A stretch of DNA of 37,929 nt. Source: a bacterium (GTDB lineage Bacteria; B130-G9). Shown in pieces: positions 1 to 8,513 of this stretch. The stretch is taken from the NCBI GenBank assembly GCA_021160245.1, contig JAGHCW010000188.1, forward strand, positions 1 through 37,929, in the 5' to 3' direction. The position numbers and the translations under genes are program-made. Numbering within the stretch: the stretch's first letter is position 1; every line of letters starts with the position of its first letter. A model generated the notes under the pieces. It saw nothing but the letters and a program-made list of their open reading frames with translations. It was not told the DNA's origin and made no database searches.

Positions 1-1121
1 CAAGACTTCGCCTCGTTCTGGATTATCTCAATGTAATCCGGATTCTGCTCAATCAGCACGAATCTCCGCTCGAGCTTCGTGGCGGCCTTTCCCACTGTGC
101 CAATACCGGCAAATGGGTCCATAACAACGTCTCCCTGAAAAGAATAGTAGGAAATCACTTTTTCTGCCAACTCAACCGGAAAAACGGCTGGGTGGCGCTT
201 GTCGTGAGCAGGTTTGATATGCCAGACGTTAGTGCGCTCATAATCCCCTTCAATCCGAGAAGCCTTGACCATGTGAGGTTCGGGATGTGCCCGGATGTTC
301 CAGTCTATAAGTTTGTCAGTTTGCTTGCGATAGACAAGAACATATTCAGTGACTGGGACCGGTTTGTATTGAAGCGGATTCCGATCGGCAGCAAATCGCC
401 GCCCTCGGCCTGTTGCCCAGCCGGCCCCCTCTGGCTTTGCCCAAATAATATCGTCAATGAAGTCGTATCCCTCGTCAATAAAAAGCCTATGCATGTCAAA
501 CGGCACAGCGATTCGCTGGGAGGCTTTAGTCCGATTGGCACGCCTAATGAGCACAGGGGACACGTTCATTACGAAGAACCGCCCTTCGGCAAGGACACGA
601 TGACAGTTGTGTATCACCTTGCGGATTTTCAGCAGATACTCTTCATAGCAAATGTAGTCCGTGTATTCTGGCCTGGCGTTGTAGTAAGGTGGGGAAGTGA
701 AGACGAGGTCCGCACTGCCGGCCGGCAGGTCTTGGAGAATCTGCTCGCAGTCGCCTGAGGCGATGGTGTTGCGCATGGACAGAGGCAGCTGGTGGCTATT
801 TGATCTTGTCCGGGCTCGCTCCCTCACCTTTTCACTTCTGCCCAGCAGGCGAGCCTCCAGAACGGAGGCTTCTGTGGATTTGTTTTCGAGAACAAGCGAC
901 GTGCGAGCGTCTATAACAACTTCGCCAACCCGTTCCTGAGTGGCCTGGCTGACCAGCGGCGTGCGCCAAACGTGATAGCGATCATCAACCTCAGGCAGAC
1001 CAAAGCCGACTACTTTCTCCAATTGGGCTTTTTCTAGCCAAAGAACAGCAACCTGCCTGGCCGATTGCACGTCTAGGACAGCGTAATTCCGTTCCTTGGT
1101 GACCTTAGCGCTTCTTTTCAT
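1..1121 (-). CDS. site-specific DNA methyltransferase (beta class), 3' partial
   Basis: The reading frame is open from an ATG at 1121 to the window edge, about 373 residues, and is missing from the ORF track because it has no stop here. It carries catalytic motif IV as [12 protein letters not shown] near residue 130 and, about 190 residues later, the SAM-binding motif I as [13 protein letters not shown]. The order IV before I marks a beta-class amino-methyltransferase (N6-adenine or N4-cytosine). The central [13 protein letters not shown] region between them fits a target-recognition part. The first ~110 residues match no domain I recognise. An ATG at 1131 is out of frame and closes quickly, so 1121 is preferred. 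No restriction endonuclease is visible on the downstream side inside the window. It is either an orphan methyltransferase or half of a system continuing beyond position 1. The methylated base and target site cannot be read from sequence. Confidence 0.85.
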   Translation of the reverse strand, partial: MKRSAKVTKERNYAVLDVQSARQVAVLWLEKAQLEKVVGFGLPEVDDRYHVWRTPLVSQATQERVGEVVIDARTSLVLENKSTEASVLEARLLGRSEKVRERARTRSNSHQLPLSMRNTIASGDCEQILQDLPAGSADLVFTSPPYYNARPEYTDYICYEEYLLKIRKVIHNCHRVLAEGRFFVMNVSPVLIRRANRTKASQRIAVPFDMHRLFIDEGYDFIDDIIWAKPEGAGWATGRGRRFAADRNPLQYKPVPVTEYVLVYRKQTDKLIDWNIRAHPEPHMVKASRIEGDYERTNVWHIKPAHDKRHPAVFPVELAEKVISYYSFQGDVVMDPFAGIGTVGKAATKLERRFVLIEQNPDYIEIIQNEAKS

Positions 1122-1254
1122 AATTGCTCATAGCGTTATTATCAACGAGTCACCCAATTGTCTAACACACCCCAATACGCATCTCAATCTCAAGTTCAAG
1201 AACACCCACAATGTAACGCCGCACACACCCAAGAGACTCTAAACAATCAAAGAC

Positions 1255-1923
1255 CTAACCGCGAGCGGCGTGCGATAGATTCTGCACCATATCCCCTACG
1301 GAAGAAGACCCGCGCGCGATGTCAATTATGCCTTCGAGGCGCATCGATTTCCCATGGGCGACAGCACTCGCTTGTGTCAGGACGAAGCATATTGCGCATT
1401 CATCTTCGGCCCAAACGGCCAGCATTGCCGGCGCCTCTTCATGAGTAATCATCTCATCTGCGTAGCCAAGCAATGAGACGATATGGTCTTTGGAGAAGGC
1501 GAGATGGAGAAGAGGCCCCTGAAAGCCGAAATGAGCGGCTGCTTCGGCCAGCGGGGTCGATGGCAGAGTATAGATGAAGAGATTGGCTCGCCCGAGCGTC
1601 CGGCCACAAGCGGCGTAGTCCTTGAAGTAATCGAGATTCGTCCGAAGGGCGCCGGCCTCGTTTATGCCAAGGATCCCTATGTCCTGCTTACTCTTCTTGG
1701 AATAGACAATCCCCGCGTCATGCAAAGCAAGCGCGCAGGCACTGACAACGGCTTTTGAAGCGGCGTCAAATCGCCGAAATCCCGCGACCTTATACCGAAG
1801 CACGGATTCATCCAGCAGTCGCTTTGTCAGCGACCTCGGATCAGCGTAAGGCCATTGCTGTTGCTGCATGACGCAGCCGAATTCATCTCGATTTAGCCAT
1901 CCGACGCCGGTGATGGCGATCAC
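1255..1923 (-). CDS. short chain-length-factor-like ketosynthase homologue
   Basis: This 222-residue protein has the N-terminal half of a ketosynthase fold (start IAITGVGWLNRDEFG, then RRFDAASKAVVSACALAL). It lacks the active-site Cys motif and the His-containing HGT/GHT motifs. Where the nucleophile elbow would sit it reads LAFSKDHIVSLLG, so it should not condense acyl chains itself. Short ketosynthase-like proteins of this size (Ketoacyl-synt_2 family, 'chain length factor') are typical of aryl-polyene clusters, where they partner an active ketosynthase. It is the last gene of the operon. The annotated start is GTG at 1923. An in-frame ATC at 1933-1935 lies seven bases after an AGGAG and would give an N-terminus beginning MDKRVIAITG, so the true start may be there (rare codon or mutated ATG). 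Confidence 0.75.
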   Translation of the reverse strand: MIAITGVGWLNRDEFGCVMQQQQWPYADPRSLTKRLLDESVLRYKVAGFRRFDAASKAVVSACALALHDAGIVYSKKSKQDIGILGINEAGALRTNLDYFKDYAACGRTLGRANLFIYTLPSTPLAEAAAHFGFQGPLLHLAFSKDHIVSLLGYADEMITHEEAPAMLAVWAEDECAICFVLTQASAVAHGKSMRLEGIIDIARGSSSVGDMVQNLSHAARG

Positions 1924-1962
1924 ACGTTTGTCGATCTTCTTTCTCCTGAATTAGCAGCGGGC

Positions 1963-2682
1963 TCAGCGGGAATGGGAGGCGCTCAAGTTCTTGAGCTTCT
2001 CACCCGCCGTGTTCGCATAATTATTGAGAAGAATCCTAAAAAGTTTTCGCCAATTGGTGGTGTCGGCCATCTGACACATCGTTGCCGCCGACGCCTCGAG
2101 CACAATCGCCTTGTCGAGGCCCTGCACGCGTATCGTAGTGGCAACCTCAGCTTCCAGAGCCATCATCCAAGGCCCGGGCACAAACCACCCCCAGAACTTG
2201 TCTATCGCCATGTCCATTACGATAGCGTTCGCTTCCGCCTCGCCTTCATTCTGCACAACCGCGTATCCCTCTGCGCGCAAATCATTACTCACTACATCGT
2301 AGATAACCGTCTCAACGGTCTGTCCTTCGGGGAGCAGTATCTCGCCAAGTGCCATGTCGAGATGATTGCGCTTTCTGGCTATGGCTCTTCTCTTTGTATC
2401 TTCCGTTGCCCGCCGCACGCCTCCGAATCCCAGGGATGGCGTGCTTGGTGAGGGGGAATTGTCCTGAAAGTTACGATTGTCCCGAATCGAGCGAATGAGA
2501 ATTTGCTTACCATTTCCATCGCCCGGTTTTAACTTGGGCAGGTCCAATTTCAAATAGCCACGGTAAATCGGACGTCTAACCGTTCCCCACTTTGGTTCAC
2601 ACCCGGCAACACCAAGAGCGCTCATGAGGACGAGCAGTAACGCAAGACCCCTCATCGTAGCTTTCATCATCCTCTTACCCAT
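1963..2682 (-). CDS. lipoprotein of the polyene-type cluster, unknown function
   Basis: This is a 239-residue protein with a lipoprotein signal: a charged start (MGKRMMKATMRG), a hydrophobic stretch, and the lipobox LGVAGC with Cys near residue 28. The mature part contains a basic region (RRATEDTKRRAIARKRN) and an ILLPEGQTVETVIYDVVSNDLRAEGY-like stretch. The latter resembles small lipoproteins that assemble around outer-membrane transport systems (YajG-like), but the similarity is too weak for a function. It sits between the second ketosynthase (36 bases upstream) and the chain-length-factor homologue, inside the same transcription unit. A role in moving or anchoring the cluster product at the outer membrane is inference from context only. 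Confidence 0.75.
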   Translation of the reverse strand: MGKRMMKATMRGLALLLVLMSALGVAGCEPKWGTVRRPIYRGYLKLDLPKLKPGDGNGKQILIRSIRDNRNFQDNSPSPSTPSLGFGGVRRATEDTKRRAIARKRNHLDMALGEILLPEGQTVETVIYDVVSNDLRAEGYAVVQNEGEAEANAIVMDMAIDKFWGWFVPGPWMMALEAEVATTIRVQGLDKAIVLEASAATMCQMADTTNWRKLFRILLNNYANTAGEKLKNLSASHSR

Positions 2683-2718
2683 AAATCATGGTTTGCTTAA
2701 TGGTCGCTCACAAGAAAC

Positions 2719-3888
2719 TCACGCTCTCAGAACCAAAGCCCCATTGATGCCTCCGAAGCCGGCGCTTGTTGACAGCGCAACTTCGCCATCTATGCGGCAC
2801 GCCTTATTTGAGACCCAACCCCTCGCGTCATCATCAATGTCCAGAAGACCGATTGTCGGCGGCAAGACACCCTCCTTCAGCGCTCTCAGTGTGATGATCA
2901 CCTCTATAAGGCCGGCCGCGCCCAACGTGTGCCCTATCGCGCCCTTGATTGAGAATGTTGGAACTGATCGTTCGCCGAGGGCCGATTTCAAAGCTCTTAT
3001 CTCCATCGCGTCATTATATACCGTAGCCGTTCCGTGCGCCGAGACACAATCGATCTCGCCTTTGTCTATTCCTGACGATTCCAGCGCCTTTCGAATGGCG
3101 ATCGCAAGACCGCTGCCATCGCGCAATGGGCCGGTCATGTGATGAGCGTCGTTGCTCAATCCCAGGCCCAGAACCTCCCCCAGAACGGGGCGACTCTCGC
3201 GCCTCGCCCGGTCCTCACTCATAACCAGCACAAGACCCGCCGCCTCGCCTAAGGTAAGACCATTGCGGTTCTTGTCAAAGGGACGTGCCATATCGGTGTC
3301 GAGCGCCATCAGCGAGGAGAAGCCGGAGAAGACGAACTCGCTCACGCAATCACACGCAACCACAAGCACGCAATCGCGCTCCATACGGCGGACCATCTCA
3401 GCAGCCCTTCCGACCGCAGCCGTCGAAGACACACATGCGGCCGAGATGACCATGCCCGGCCCATCGGTTCCGAAAAGCCGCATGACTTTTTTTAGCAGCA
3501 GATCGAGCCTGCTATCATCTCTATCTGGGCCGTTGTCTCCGCGGAGGACATGTCGCTCTAAAAGGTCGATCTCACCGACCGTCGTGGCCAGAATAGTAGA
3601 GGCATCTGGAGGGATGAGCGAGGCGCACCGGCGCATGATGGGGGAGAGCATTTGCATCACGAGCGACGAATCTGCATTCGGGTTGAGGTCAGGGGCGATG
3701 GCCGCATTGAGTGTTCTGAACGCGTTTGTGTCGAGCCGCTTGAGTTTCTTTACGGCGGTTTTGCCCGACATCAGACCGTCCCAACAGGCGTCCTCGCCAA
3801 GTCCGTAGGGGGTCATAAGCTCGCAGGTCGTGATGACCGCTCTTATCTCATCCAGTCGAACTCTCCCCTCACCCAGCGCTCGCGGCAC
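2719..3888 (-). CDS. beta-ketoacyl-ACP synthase (ApeO-like)
   Basis: This 389-residue thiolase-fold condensing enzyme has all catalytic residues. The nucleophile is Cys152 in ISAACVSSTAAV, His285 is in SAHGTATVYND, and Lys315 and His320 are in KGAIGHTLGAAG. The C-terminal GFGGINGALVL motif is also intact. It should carry out decarboxylative Claisen condensation of acyl chains with malonyl-ACP. It is somewhat shorter than FabF and is the second ketosynthase of the cluster, as in aryl-polyene loci where two active ketosynthases and a chain-length-factor-like protein occur together. Its start overlaps the end of the thioesterase by about 46 bases and no better in-frame start exists, so translation is probably coupled. 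Assignment to the APE family rests on gene context. Confidence 0.87.
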   Translation of the reverse strand: MPRALGEGRVRLDEIRAVITTCELMTPYGLGEDACWDGLMSGKTAVKKLKRLDTNAFRTLNAAIAPDLNPNADSSLVMQMLSPIMRRCASLIPPDASTILATTVGEIDLLERHVLRGDNGPDRDDSRLDLLLKKVMRLFGTDGPGMVISAACVSSTAAVGRAAEMVRRMERDCVLVVACDCVSEFVFSGFSSLMALDTDMARPFDKNRNGLTLGEAAGLVLVMSEDRARRESRPVLGEVLGLGLSNDAHHMTGPLRDGSGLAIAIRKALESSGIDKGEIDCVSAHGTATVYNDAMEIRALKSALGERSVPTFSIKGAIGHTLGAAGLIEVIITLRALKEGVLPPTIGLLDIDDDARGWVSNKACRIDGEVALSTSAGFGGINGALVLRA

Positions 3889-4328
3889 TTTAGAAGAATC
3901 TCGGGCGCTGATATATAAAAATCCCTATCCAAGCCGGTAAGCATCTGGACGGTGAATCCCGTCGCGGCGAGACTGTTGTCCAGCCGGCGGACCTCGTATT
4001 CGATGTTTATCCTTGCGCCTTCGCAATAAAATAGCGACGCCACAATGGAGAATTCCTCATCCAGCAGGAGAGGACCGTAGTAGTCAACGTGCAGCTGGAC
4101 AATCGGCGCCCGCACCTTGGCCTTCCTGAAATCCTCGAACGATAGGCCAATGTGCCTGAAGAGCTCGGTGAATCCCTGCTCAAAGTATGATGTATAACGG
4201 CCGAACCAGACGATGCCCATTGCATCAACCTCGCTGAAGCTCGCGCGCCCCTTGACTCTTATGACCAGTGGTTTGGGCGCCCCGGCCTGCTGTTCAAAAT
4301 AACCATTTTGCTTGCGTCTAGCATTCAT
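3843..4328 (-). CDS. 4HBT-family acyl-CoA/ACP thioesterase (ApeK-like)
   Basis: This 161-residue hotdog protein has the 4-hydroxybenzoyl-CoA thioesterase signature SEVDAMGIVWFGRYTSYFE, in which the Asp of the EVDAMG stretch is the usual catalytic acid. It should hydrolyse an acyl thioester, either releasing a finished chain or editing misprimed ACP. The ORF track starts at GTG 4343. The ATG at 4328 has a GGAG a few bases upstream and is preferred. It overlaps the upstream dehydratase gene slightly and the downstream ketosynthase more, typical of a coupled operon. Thioesterases of this type are a standard part of aryl-polyene clusters. The real substrate is unknown. Confidence 0.82.
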   Translation of the reverse strand: MNARRKQNGYFEQQAGAPKPLVIRVKGRASFSEVDAMGIVWFGRYTSYFEQGFTELFRHIGLSFEDFRKAKVRAPIVQLHVDYYGPLLLDEEFSIVASLFYCEGARINIEYEVRRLDNSLAATGFTVQMLTGLDRDFYISAPEILLKCRERWVRGEFDWMR

Positions 4329-4719
4329 CTGACTCCAAACCACCCGTTTTGAGAGCGACTCGCAGCCGCAGCTCGCATACGCGCTCGTCGCCGTTTGAGA
4401 TCGACGACCTTACCGCAACTTCATTCACTGTGATCATATTCAAGTTGCACTCAACGAGCAAATCCTGCTCGCTAGTTACGGGCAGAAAGAACTTCGCGGA
4501 GACTATCTCGATGAGCTCAACATCATCCGCAAGTTGGGCCTCGAGCATAGCAATCACAGCTCCCACTTGACAGACGGCAGGCAAAACAGGCCTGCCCGGA
4601 AAATGACCCTGAAAGCCCACAAAATCGTCCGCAAATCGGAAATGAGCGCAGAGCCCTCCGTCCTCGGTAGCCGTGAGGCCGGACATGCTACGAAATATCT
4701 GATATGACATGAGGCTCAT
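4318..4719 (-). CDS. 3-hydroxyacyl-ACP dehydratase, hotdog fold (ApeI/FabZ-like)
   Basis: This 133-residue protein has the FabA/FabZ-type catalytic segment GHFPGRPVLPAVCQVGAV with the conserved His of HFPG. It is predicted to dehydrate 3-hydroxyacyl-ACP to the trans-2-enoyl form, a step repeated in polyene assembly without enoyl reduction. No enoyl reductase is present in the operon, consistent with a polyene product. Its start codon overlaps the stop of the upstream lipoprotein in an ATGA arrangement at 4716-4719, indicating coupled translation. It is the second dehydratase of the locus; the other is fused to a radical SAM enzyme (8485-9987). Two dehydratases also occur in known APE clusters (ApeI and ApeP). 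Confidence 0.85.
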   Translation of the reverse strand: MSLMSYQIFRSMSGLTATEDGGLCAHFRFADDFVGFQGHFPGRPVLPAVCQVGAVIAMLEAQLADDVELIEIVSAKFFLPVTSEQDLLVECNLNMITVNEVAVRSSISNGDERVCELRLRVALKTGGLESDEC

Positions 4720-5387
4720 TGGCGAACTTCCTTCAACCGAATGATGAGACTATAGCACCCGCGATGATTCTTGAGCAAGATGCCGTCCGGGTATAGCTTT
4801 CCGTTGCGCCGTGTGTATTCTCGATAGTGGATGGTTCTAACGAGCCGGCCATCCTCGAAACATCGCTTCCTAACAAGCGCCTTGTGTGGCCCCGCGAATA
4901 CGTATTCGAGAGTGCGCGCCTCGTCTTTCGACACAAAGGTCACCCTATTGCGACTCTTCTTCACCTGGGCCGATGTGGGGGGAACGCGGTCGAAATAAAT
5001 CGCCCGAATGTCACCGGCGATATTCTGCGCCCAATTTGGCATACGGGAGAATTGCTCAATTGCGAAGCTTGAGTCTATCGCATCGGCGTTTCCTGCAAGC
5101 TCAAAGAGCTTGAGCCCGACCGGGCTAAGGCCAACTGCTGTGAAGGTCTTTTGCTCATCGTTTACTGCGAGCAGACCTAGGGCCGCATAAGCGCGGAAGC
5201 CGAAGCGAAAGACAATGCTGCAAGTCAGATATTGCTCGTTGTGAAGGTCTTCTGCGAATTGCTCCCTGATGTCAGTAGGGCTATCACCCTTGACCGAGAC
5301 GTATTTGACCCGCTCGAAGGGGACCCTACTGCATCCGGCGAGGCCCAGGAATAGTGTGAACATGGTCAGGGCTATGGCGCGTCGCAT
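4716..5387 (-). CDS. DUF3261-like outer-membrane lipoprotein (ApeN-like)
   Basis: The true start is the ATG at 5387, two bases after the exporter stop, giving 223 residues. The longer ORF in the track (to 5573) runs back into the exporter gene. The N-terminus MRRAIALTMFTLFLGLAGC is a lipoprotein signal with Cys at residue 19. The mature part contains GFRAYAALGLLAVNDEQKTF followed by VGLSPVGLKLFEL, the pattern of the DUF3261 family, which is regularly encoded beside the LolA and MMPL genes of aryl-polyene clusters. It probably acts in the periplasm or at the outer membrane together with the exporter and LolA-like protein to place the lipid product. The molecular role is not known. Confidence 0.8.
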   Translation of the reverse strand: MRRAIALTMFTLFLGLAGCSRVPFERVKYVSVKGDSPTDIREQFAEDLHNEQYLTCSIVFRFGFRAYAALGLLAVNDEQKTFTAVGLSPVGLKLFELAGNADAIDSSFAIEQFSRMPNWAQNIAGDIRAIYFDRVPPTSAQVKKSRNRVTFVSKDEARTLEYVFAGPHKALVRKRCFEDGRLVRTIHYREYTRRNGKLYPDGILLKNHRGCYSLIIRLKEVRQ

Positions 5388-5389
5388 AA

Positions 5390-7840
5390 TCAAGTGCAGG
5401 ATGAGCCTTGGGGCCGTGCCCAAAGCCGATATAGCGAAGGCACGACGAGTATTGATGTGATGTAGCCGGCAAGCACTCCGATCACGAGCGTCTGGCCGAT
5501 GGAAAATAGGAGCGCGTGCTTGGCAAACAGAAGCGCGCCTGCGCCAATTACAGTGGTCAACATGGATATACATATCGCCATCGAGGTTCCTATTCTTAGT
5601 CTATTGTGGCAAGCATAAACCATGAATACTCCGTAATCAATTGAGAGGCCAACCACGACCAGGGCTGCGACGACTCTTGCGGCATTCAAGCGCATCCCGA
5701 AGAGAGGAATCGCTCCAAGGACTATCAAGAGCGACGAGACCACAGGAACCAGCGCGATGGCGGCAAGTTTGACCCTACGCAGCAGCAGAAGCGTCAAGAG
5801 CGGTATTATGACAGCGGCAATTGCGGAGAGATAGAGCAACTCCGAGAAGACTGCGTCGGAAATGGCCTGGGAAAGAGCGCTGCGCGAGACGATGAACGTC
5901 CCGGAATGATGCTCGCTGATTTTCGTGAGCGCCGATACGGATGACTCATCGTCGGGGAAATAAGACAAGACCTGATAGCCCTCGTCTTTTTTTAGCACAA
6001 ACTGGTCCTTAAGACTCTCGAAGAAACTGAGACCTTCTGGCCAATCACTAGAGTTCATCTTGGGGTACATGTCGTCGAAGAACGGAGCGAAAGCGTCCAA
6101 AGAGAAATGATGCTCGCTGCCGTGTTCACGAAGAAGGTCCGCTAACTTGGCCTCCCTGCCGGCTCTCCAGAAATCATTCCACCGGGCAAGATTCCTACCC
6201 CGTGTCCTCTTTGATGGCCAGACGGAGGTGAGTCGCGTGAAGTTCTTCTGCCCTAACTTCCGGGTGGCCTCACCTGACACATCTTCCTCGAGCTGAAGAG
6301 CATCCTCCAGCGTCTTGCCGGAACAGACGAGTATGGCAGGCCTATCTCGCCCGCCCCACACATCATGGAATCGTCTCTCCGCCTCCTTAATCTCAGGCTC
6401 GCTTCCGTCAAACTGATTTACATCGCTGTCGAATTTCACGCCGAGCGTGAAGAAGAGTGCGCCGAGTACGATGATGCCCCAGAGCGCCACGAGCAGATAG
6501 TCGGGGAATGCCCCAGATGGCCGTTCGTCAAATCGAAAGGCGCCGGGGAATCGGCTGCAATCGCCGGCTCGCCAGAATTGGGGAAGAATGAGAAGCGCGC
6601 CCGCGAGGCAGAGGGCGATGCTGATTGTGGCAAACAGAGCCAGATGATGATAGCCGATGACGCTGGAGAATACGAGCGACGCGAATACGCCCAGCGTCGT
6701 CAACGCGCCGATTGTTATGGGTTTGGCGACCGCTCGAATGGAATCTGCCCCAGGGCCTTTCATGCGGACCGCCATATAAGTATGAATCCCGTAATCTGCC
6801 GCAATGCCGATGACCACGGCCCCCATACCCACGGCGACATGCGAGATACTCCCAAGCAGAAAGCTCGAGACGTTGATCGACATGAGAACGGCCACAAGCG
6901 GCATGATGAAGATGGTGATCGCCCTAATATCTTTGAAGACAAAAAGGAACAGGAATAAGAATGCGGCCGAGACGATGATGATCGTCAGCCTGACGTCTCG
7001 TTTGACGACTTCCTCGTTGCTGATCGTGTGCAGATGCGCCGCGATGATATCGGTCGATACGAACTCCGGCAGGGCTTTTAGCTGTTTTCTTAGATATGAA
7101 ATCAATTTCCTTGTGCCGTCCGCATCTGTGAGTGGCACTGGGGTCTCGAGCACAAGCATGGCATGCCTCCCGTCTTTGCTGACGAGATGACCATTCTCGA
7201 TCAGAAGGTCGAATCCCGATGAGGATGATAGAGTCTTCAGCGAGCTCAGGATGCCCGTCTTAACGCCTAGCGGATCGGCCCTGATAAACGGTATCGTGAC
7301 CGCGCTCGCGGGTGTCAACAGCTGCCGGAAGTTCTCTGCCATCTTCTTTTTGACGCCGTCCGGTGTTATCTGCTCGTTTGCCTCTTTCAGGGCTGATTCA
7401 TCCAGGATTTGAGGCGCAAAGCTCAAGAACTCGAGCATCTCTTCCATAATGTTCGCCTCGGACGCAATGCCGATAATCTTCGTGATTTGTGGCGGCTTAA
7501 GCGTCTCAGCAAGAGCATCCACCGATTGAAGCAAGTCGTTTTTTGTGTATTCGGGAGACACAAGTCCGAAGGAGAGCACGACCCGGTCTGAGAGCTTTGA
7601 CTCGCGCAAGAATCTCATGCAGCGGCGAACTTGGTTGTTTTGGGGGATGATCAGGTCAAAGTCGGCATCAAACGAGACGAAGCGAAGGCCGATGAGGGCG
7701 GCGATTACGAGTATAGAAATCGAGACGAGAGTTGACCACCTGCGCCCCCCAATCCAGCCGTATAGCTGTGAAAACCAATCAGGACGGATGTCAGGGGGCA
7801 CGAGGCGGGATTTCCCAAACGGAGGCATCGATCTTTTCAT
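5390..7840 (-). CDS. MMPL/RND-family lipid exporter (ApeM-like)
   Basis: This 816-residue membrane protein has the two-fold RND layout. One transmembrane helix lies near the N-terminus (LVSISILVIAALIGLRFV) and a large periplasmic domain follows. Next come a block of helices including GMGAVVIGIAADYGIHTYMA, a second periplasmic domain, and a second block with the matching VVVGLSIDYGVFMVYA. The paired GIAADYGIH / GLSIDYGVF motifs carry the Asp/Tyr of MMPL proton-relay helices. Predicted role: inner-membrane export of the polyene lipid into the periplasm. It overlaps the end of the LolA-like gene; starts at 7840 or 7828 (second Met) are both possible. The downstream lipoprotein follows after two bases. 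Family and topology are clear; the cargo is inferred from the cluster. Confidence 0.88.
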   Translation of the reverse strand: MKRSMPPFGKSRLVPPDIRPDWFSQLYGWIGGRRWSTLVSISILVIAALIGLRFVSFDADFDLIIPQNNQVRRCMRFLRESKLSDRVVLSFGLVSPEYTKNDLLQSVDALAETLKPPQITKIIGIASEANIMEEMLEFLSFAPQILDESALKEANEQITPDGVKKKMAENFRQLLTPASAVTIPFIRADPLGVKTGILSSLKTLSSSSGFDLLIENGHLVSKDGRHAMLVLETPVPLTDADGTRKLISYLRKQLKALPEFVSTDIIAAHLHTISNEEVVKRDVRLTIIIVSAAFLFLFLFVFKDIRAITIFIMPLVAVLMSINVSSFLLGSISHVAVGMGAVVIGIAADYGIHTYMAVRMKGPGADSIRAVAKPITIGALTTLGVFASLVFSSVIGYHHLALFATISIALCLAGALLILPQFWRAGDCSRFPGAFRFDERPSGAFPDYLLVALWGIIVLGALFFTLGVKFDSDVNQFDGSEPEIKEAERRFHDVWGGRDRPAILVCSGKTLEDALQLEEDVSGEATRKLGQKNFTRLTSVWPSKRTRGRNLARWNDFWRAGREAKLADLLREHGSEHHFSLDAFAPFFDDMYPKMNSSDWPEGLSFFESLKDQFVLKKDEGYQVLSYFPDDESSVSALTKISEHHSGTFIVSRSALSQAISDAVFSELLYLSAIAAVIIPLLTLLLLRRVKLAAIALVPVVSSLLIVLGAIPLFGMRLNAARVVAALVVVGLSIDYGVFMVYACHNRLRIGTSMAICISMLTTVIGAGALLFAKHALLFSIGQTLVIGVLAGYITSILVVPSLYRLWARPQGSSCT

Positions 7841-8513
7841 TTAAGCGCGTATCTGAGAATATGAGCCGCGTGCTGTCGCCGCATTTCTCCTGGATGCGAA
7901 TTTCCTGAATGTACTTCTCATCCGGCCTGAATGAGATCTCAATGCTCTTGATGACTTTTGAGATGACGGAGCTCTTTCTGGGCACGAATTTGAGCACTAC
8001 GGGGCAGCTCTTGATAACGGATACTTCGTATTCGCGGCTGAGCAATAGGTACTCGCCGGATAGCCATTGTTTCATCTGCTCGACGGCCTTCTGCATCGGC
8101 GGGTTTTTTGAGAGCGGCGATTTCGTGGTCTTTTTTGTGTCCTCGTCCCACTGATATAGGACATTGTCCTTGATGATCATTGAGTATCGAAGAGGAGTTT
8201 TGACGTGCCAGGCAAGTTGAGCCGGTCTCTTTACGAACAGGTTGCCCTTCAACACGAGTTCTTGGTCCAAAATGGCCAGGCTCTTTCTCTGGACGAATCC
8301 GCTCTCAAGGGAGGTCAGTGATGACATCGTCTTCTGAAGCCTTTGAAGGACGGCCTCCACGTCGGGACCTATCTGGCCGGACGTGTTAGCTGAGGCTTCG
8401 CCGGCCGAGGCGCTGAAGGCGGCCAGGCACAGAGTAATGATGGATAGCGCGCGGCAGGCCCTCAATGCAAAAGCTCTCCTGCTCTCATCCCGCTCCCTTC
8501 GCATGTTTGCCAT
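7791..8513 (-). CDS. LolA-like periplasmic lipoprotein/lipid carrier (ApeL-like)
   Basis: This 240-residue protein has an N-terminal signal peptide (ALSIITLCLAAFSASAGEASA) and a LolA-type half-barrel. The features are QRLQKTMSSLTSLESGFVQRK, then GNLFVKRPAQLAWHV, and later TRLIFSDTRLNEKI. LolA homologues carry lipidated cargo across the periplasm. The aryl-polyene version lies beside the MMPL exporter, as here. A dedicated carrier distinct from housekeeping LolA is therefore likely, handing the exported lipid to the outer membrane. It overlaps the radical SAM-dehydratase gene by 29 bases and the exporter by up to 50. A GAAGG lies just ahead of the ATG at 8513. Confidence 0.83.
   Translation of the reverse strand: MANMRRERDESRRAFALRACRALSIITLCLAAFSASAGEASANTSGQIGPDVEAVLQRLQKTMSSLTSLESGFVQRKSLAILDQELVLKGNLFVKRPAQLAWHVKTPLRYSMIIKDNVLYQWDEDTKKTTKSPLSKNPPMQKAVEQMKQWLSGEYLLLSREYEVSVIKSCPVVLKFVPRKSSVISKVIKSIEISFRPDEKYIQEIRIQEKCGDSTRLIFSDTRLNEKIDASVWEIPPRAP

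Noticed and set aside
192-758. 188-aa plus-strand ORF at window start
   Set aside because: Antisense to the DNA methyltransferase, whose motifs IV and I are unmistakable on the minus strand.
3152-3808. 218-aa plus-strand ORF
   Set aside because: Ser/Arg-rich shadow of the ketosynthase on the minus strand.
6365-6958. 197-aa plus-strand ORF
   Set aside because: Lies wholly antisense to the MMPL exporter gene; composition is a charged shadow of membrane-helix codons, with no domain.
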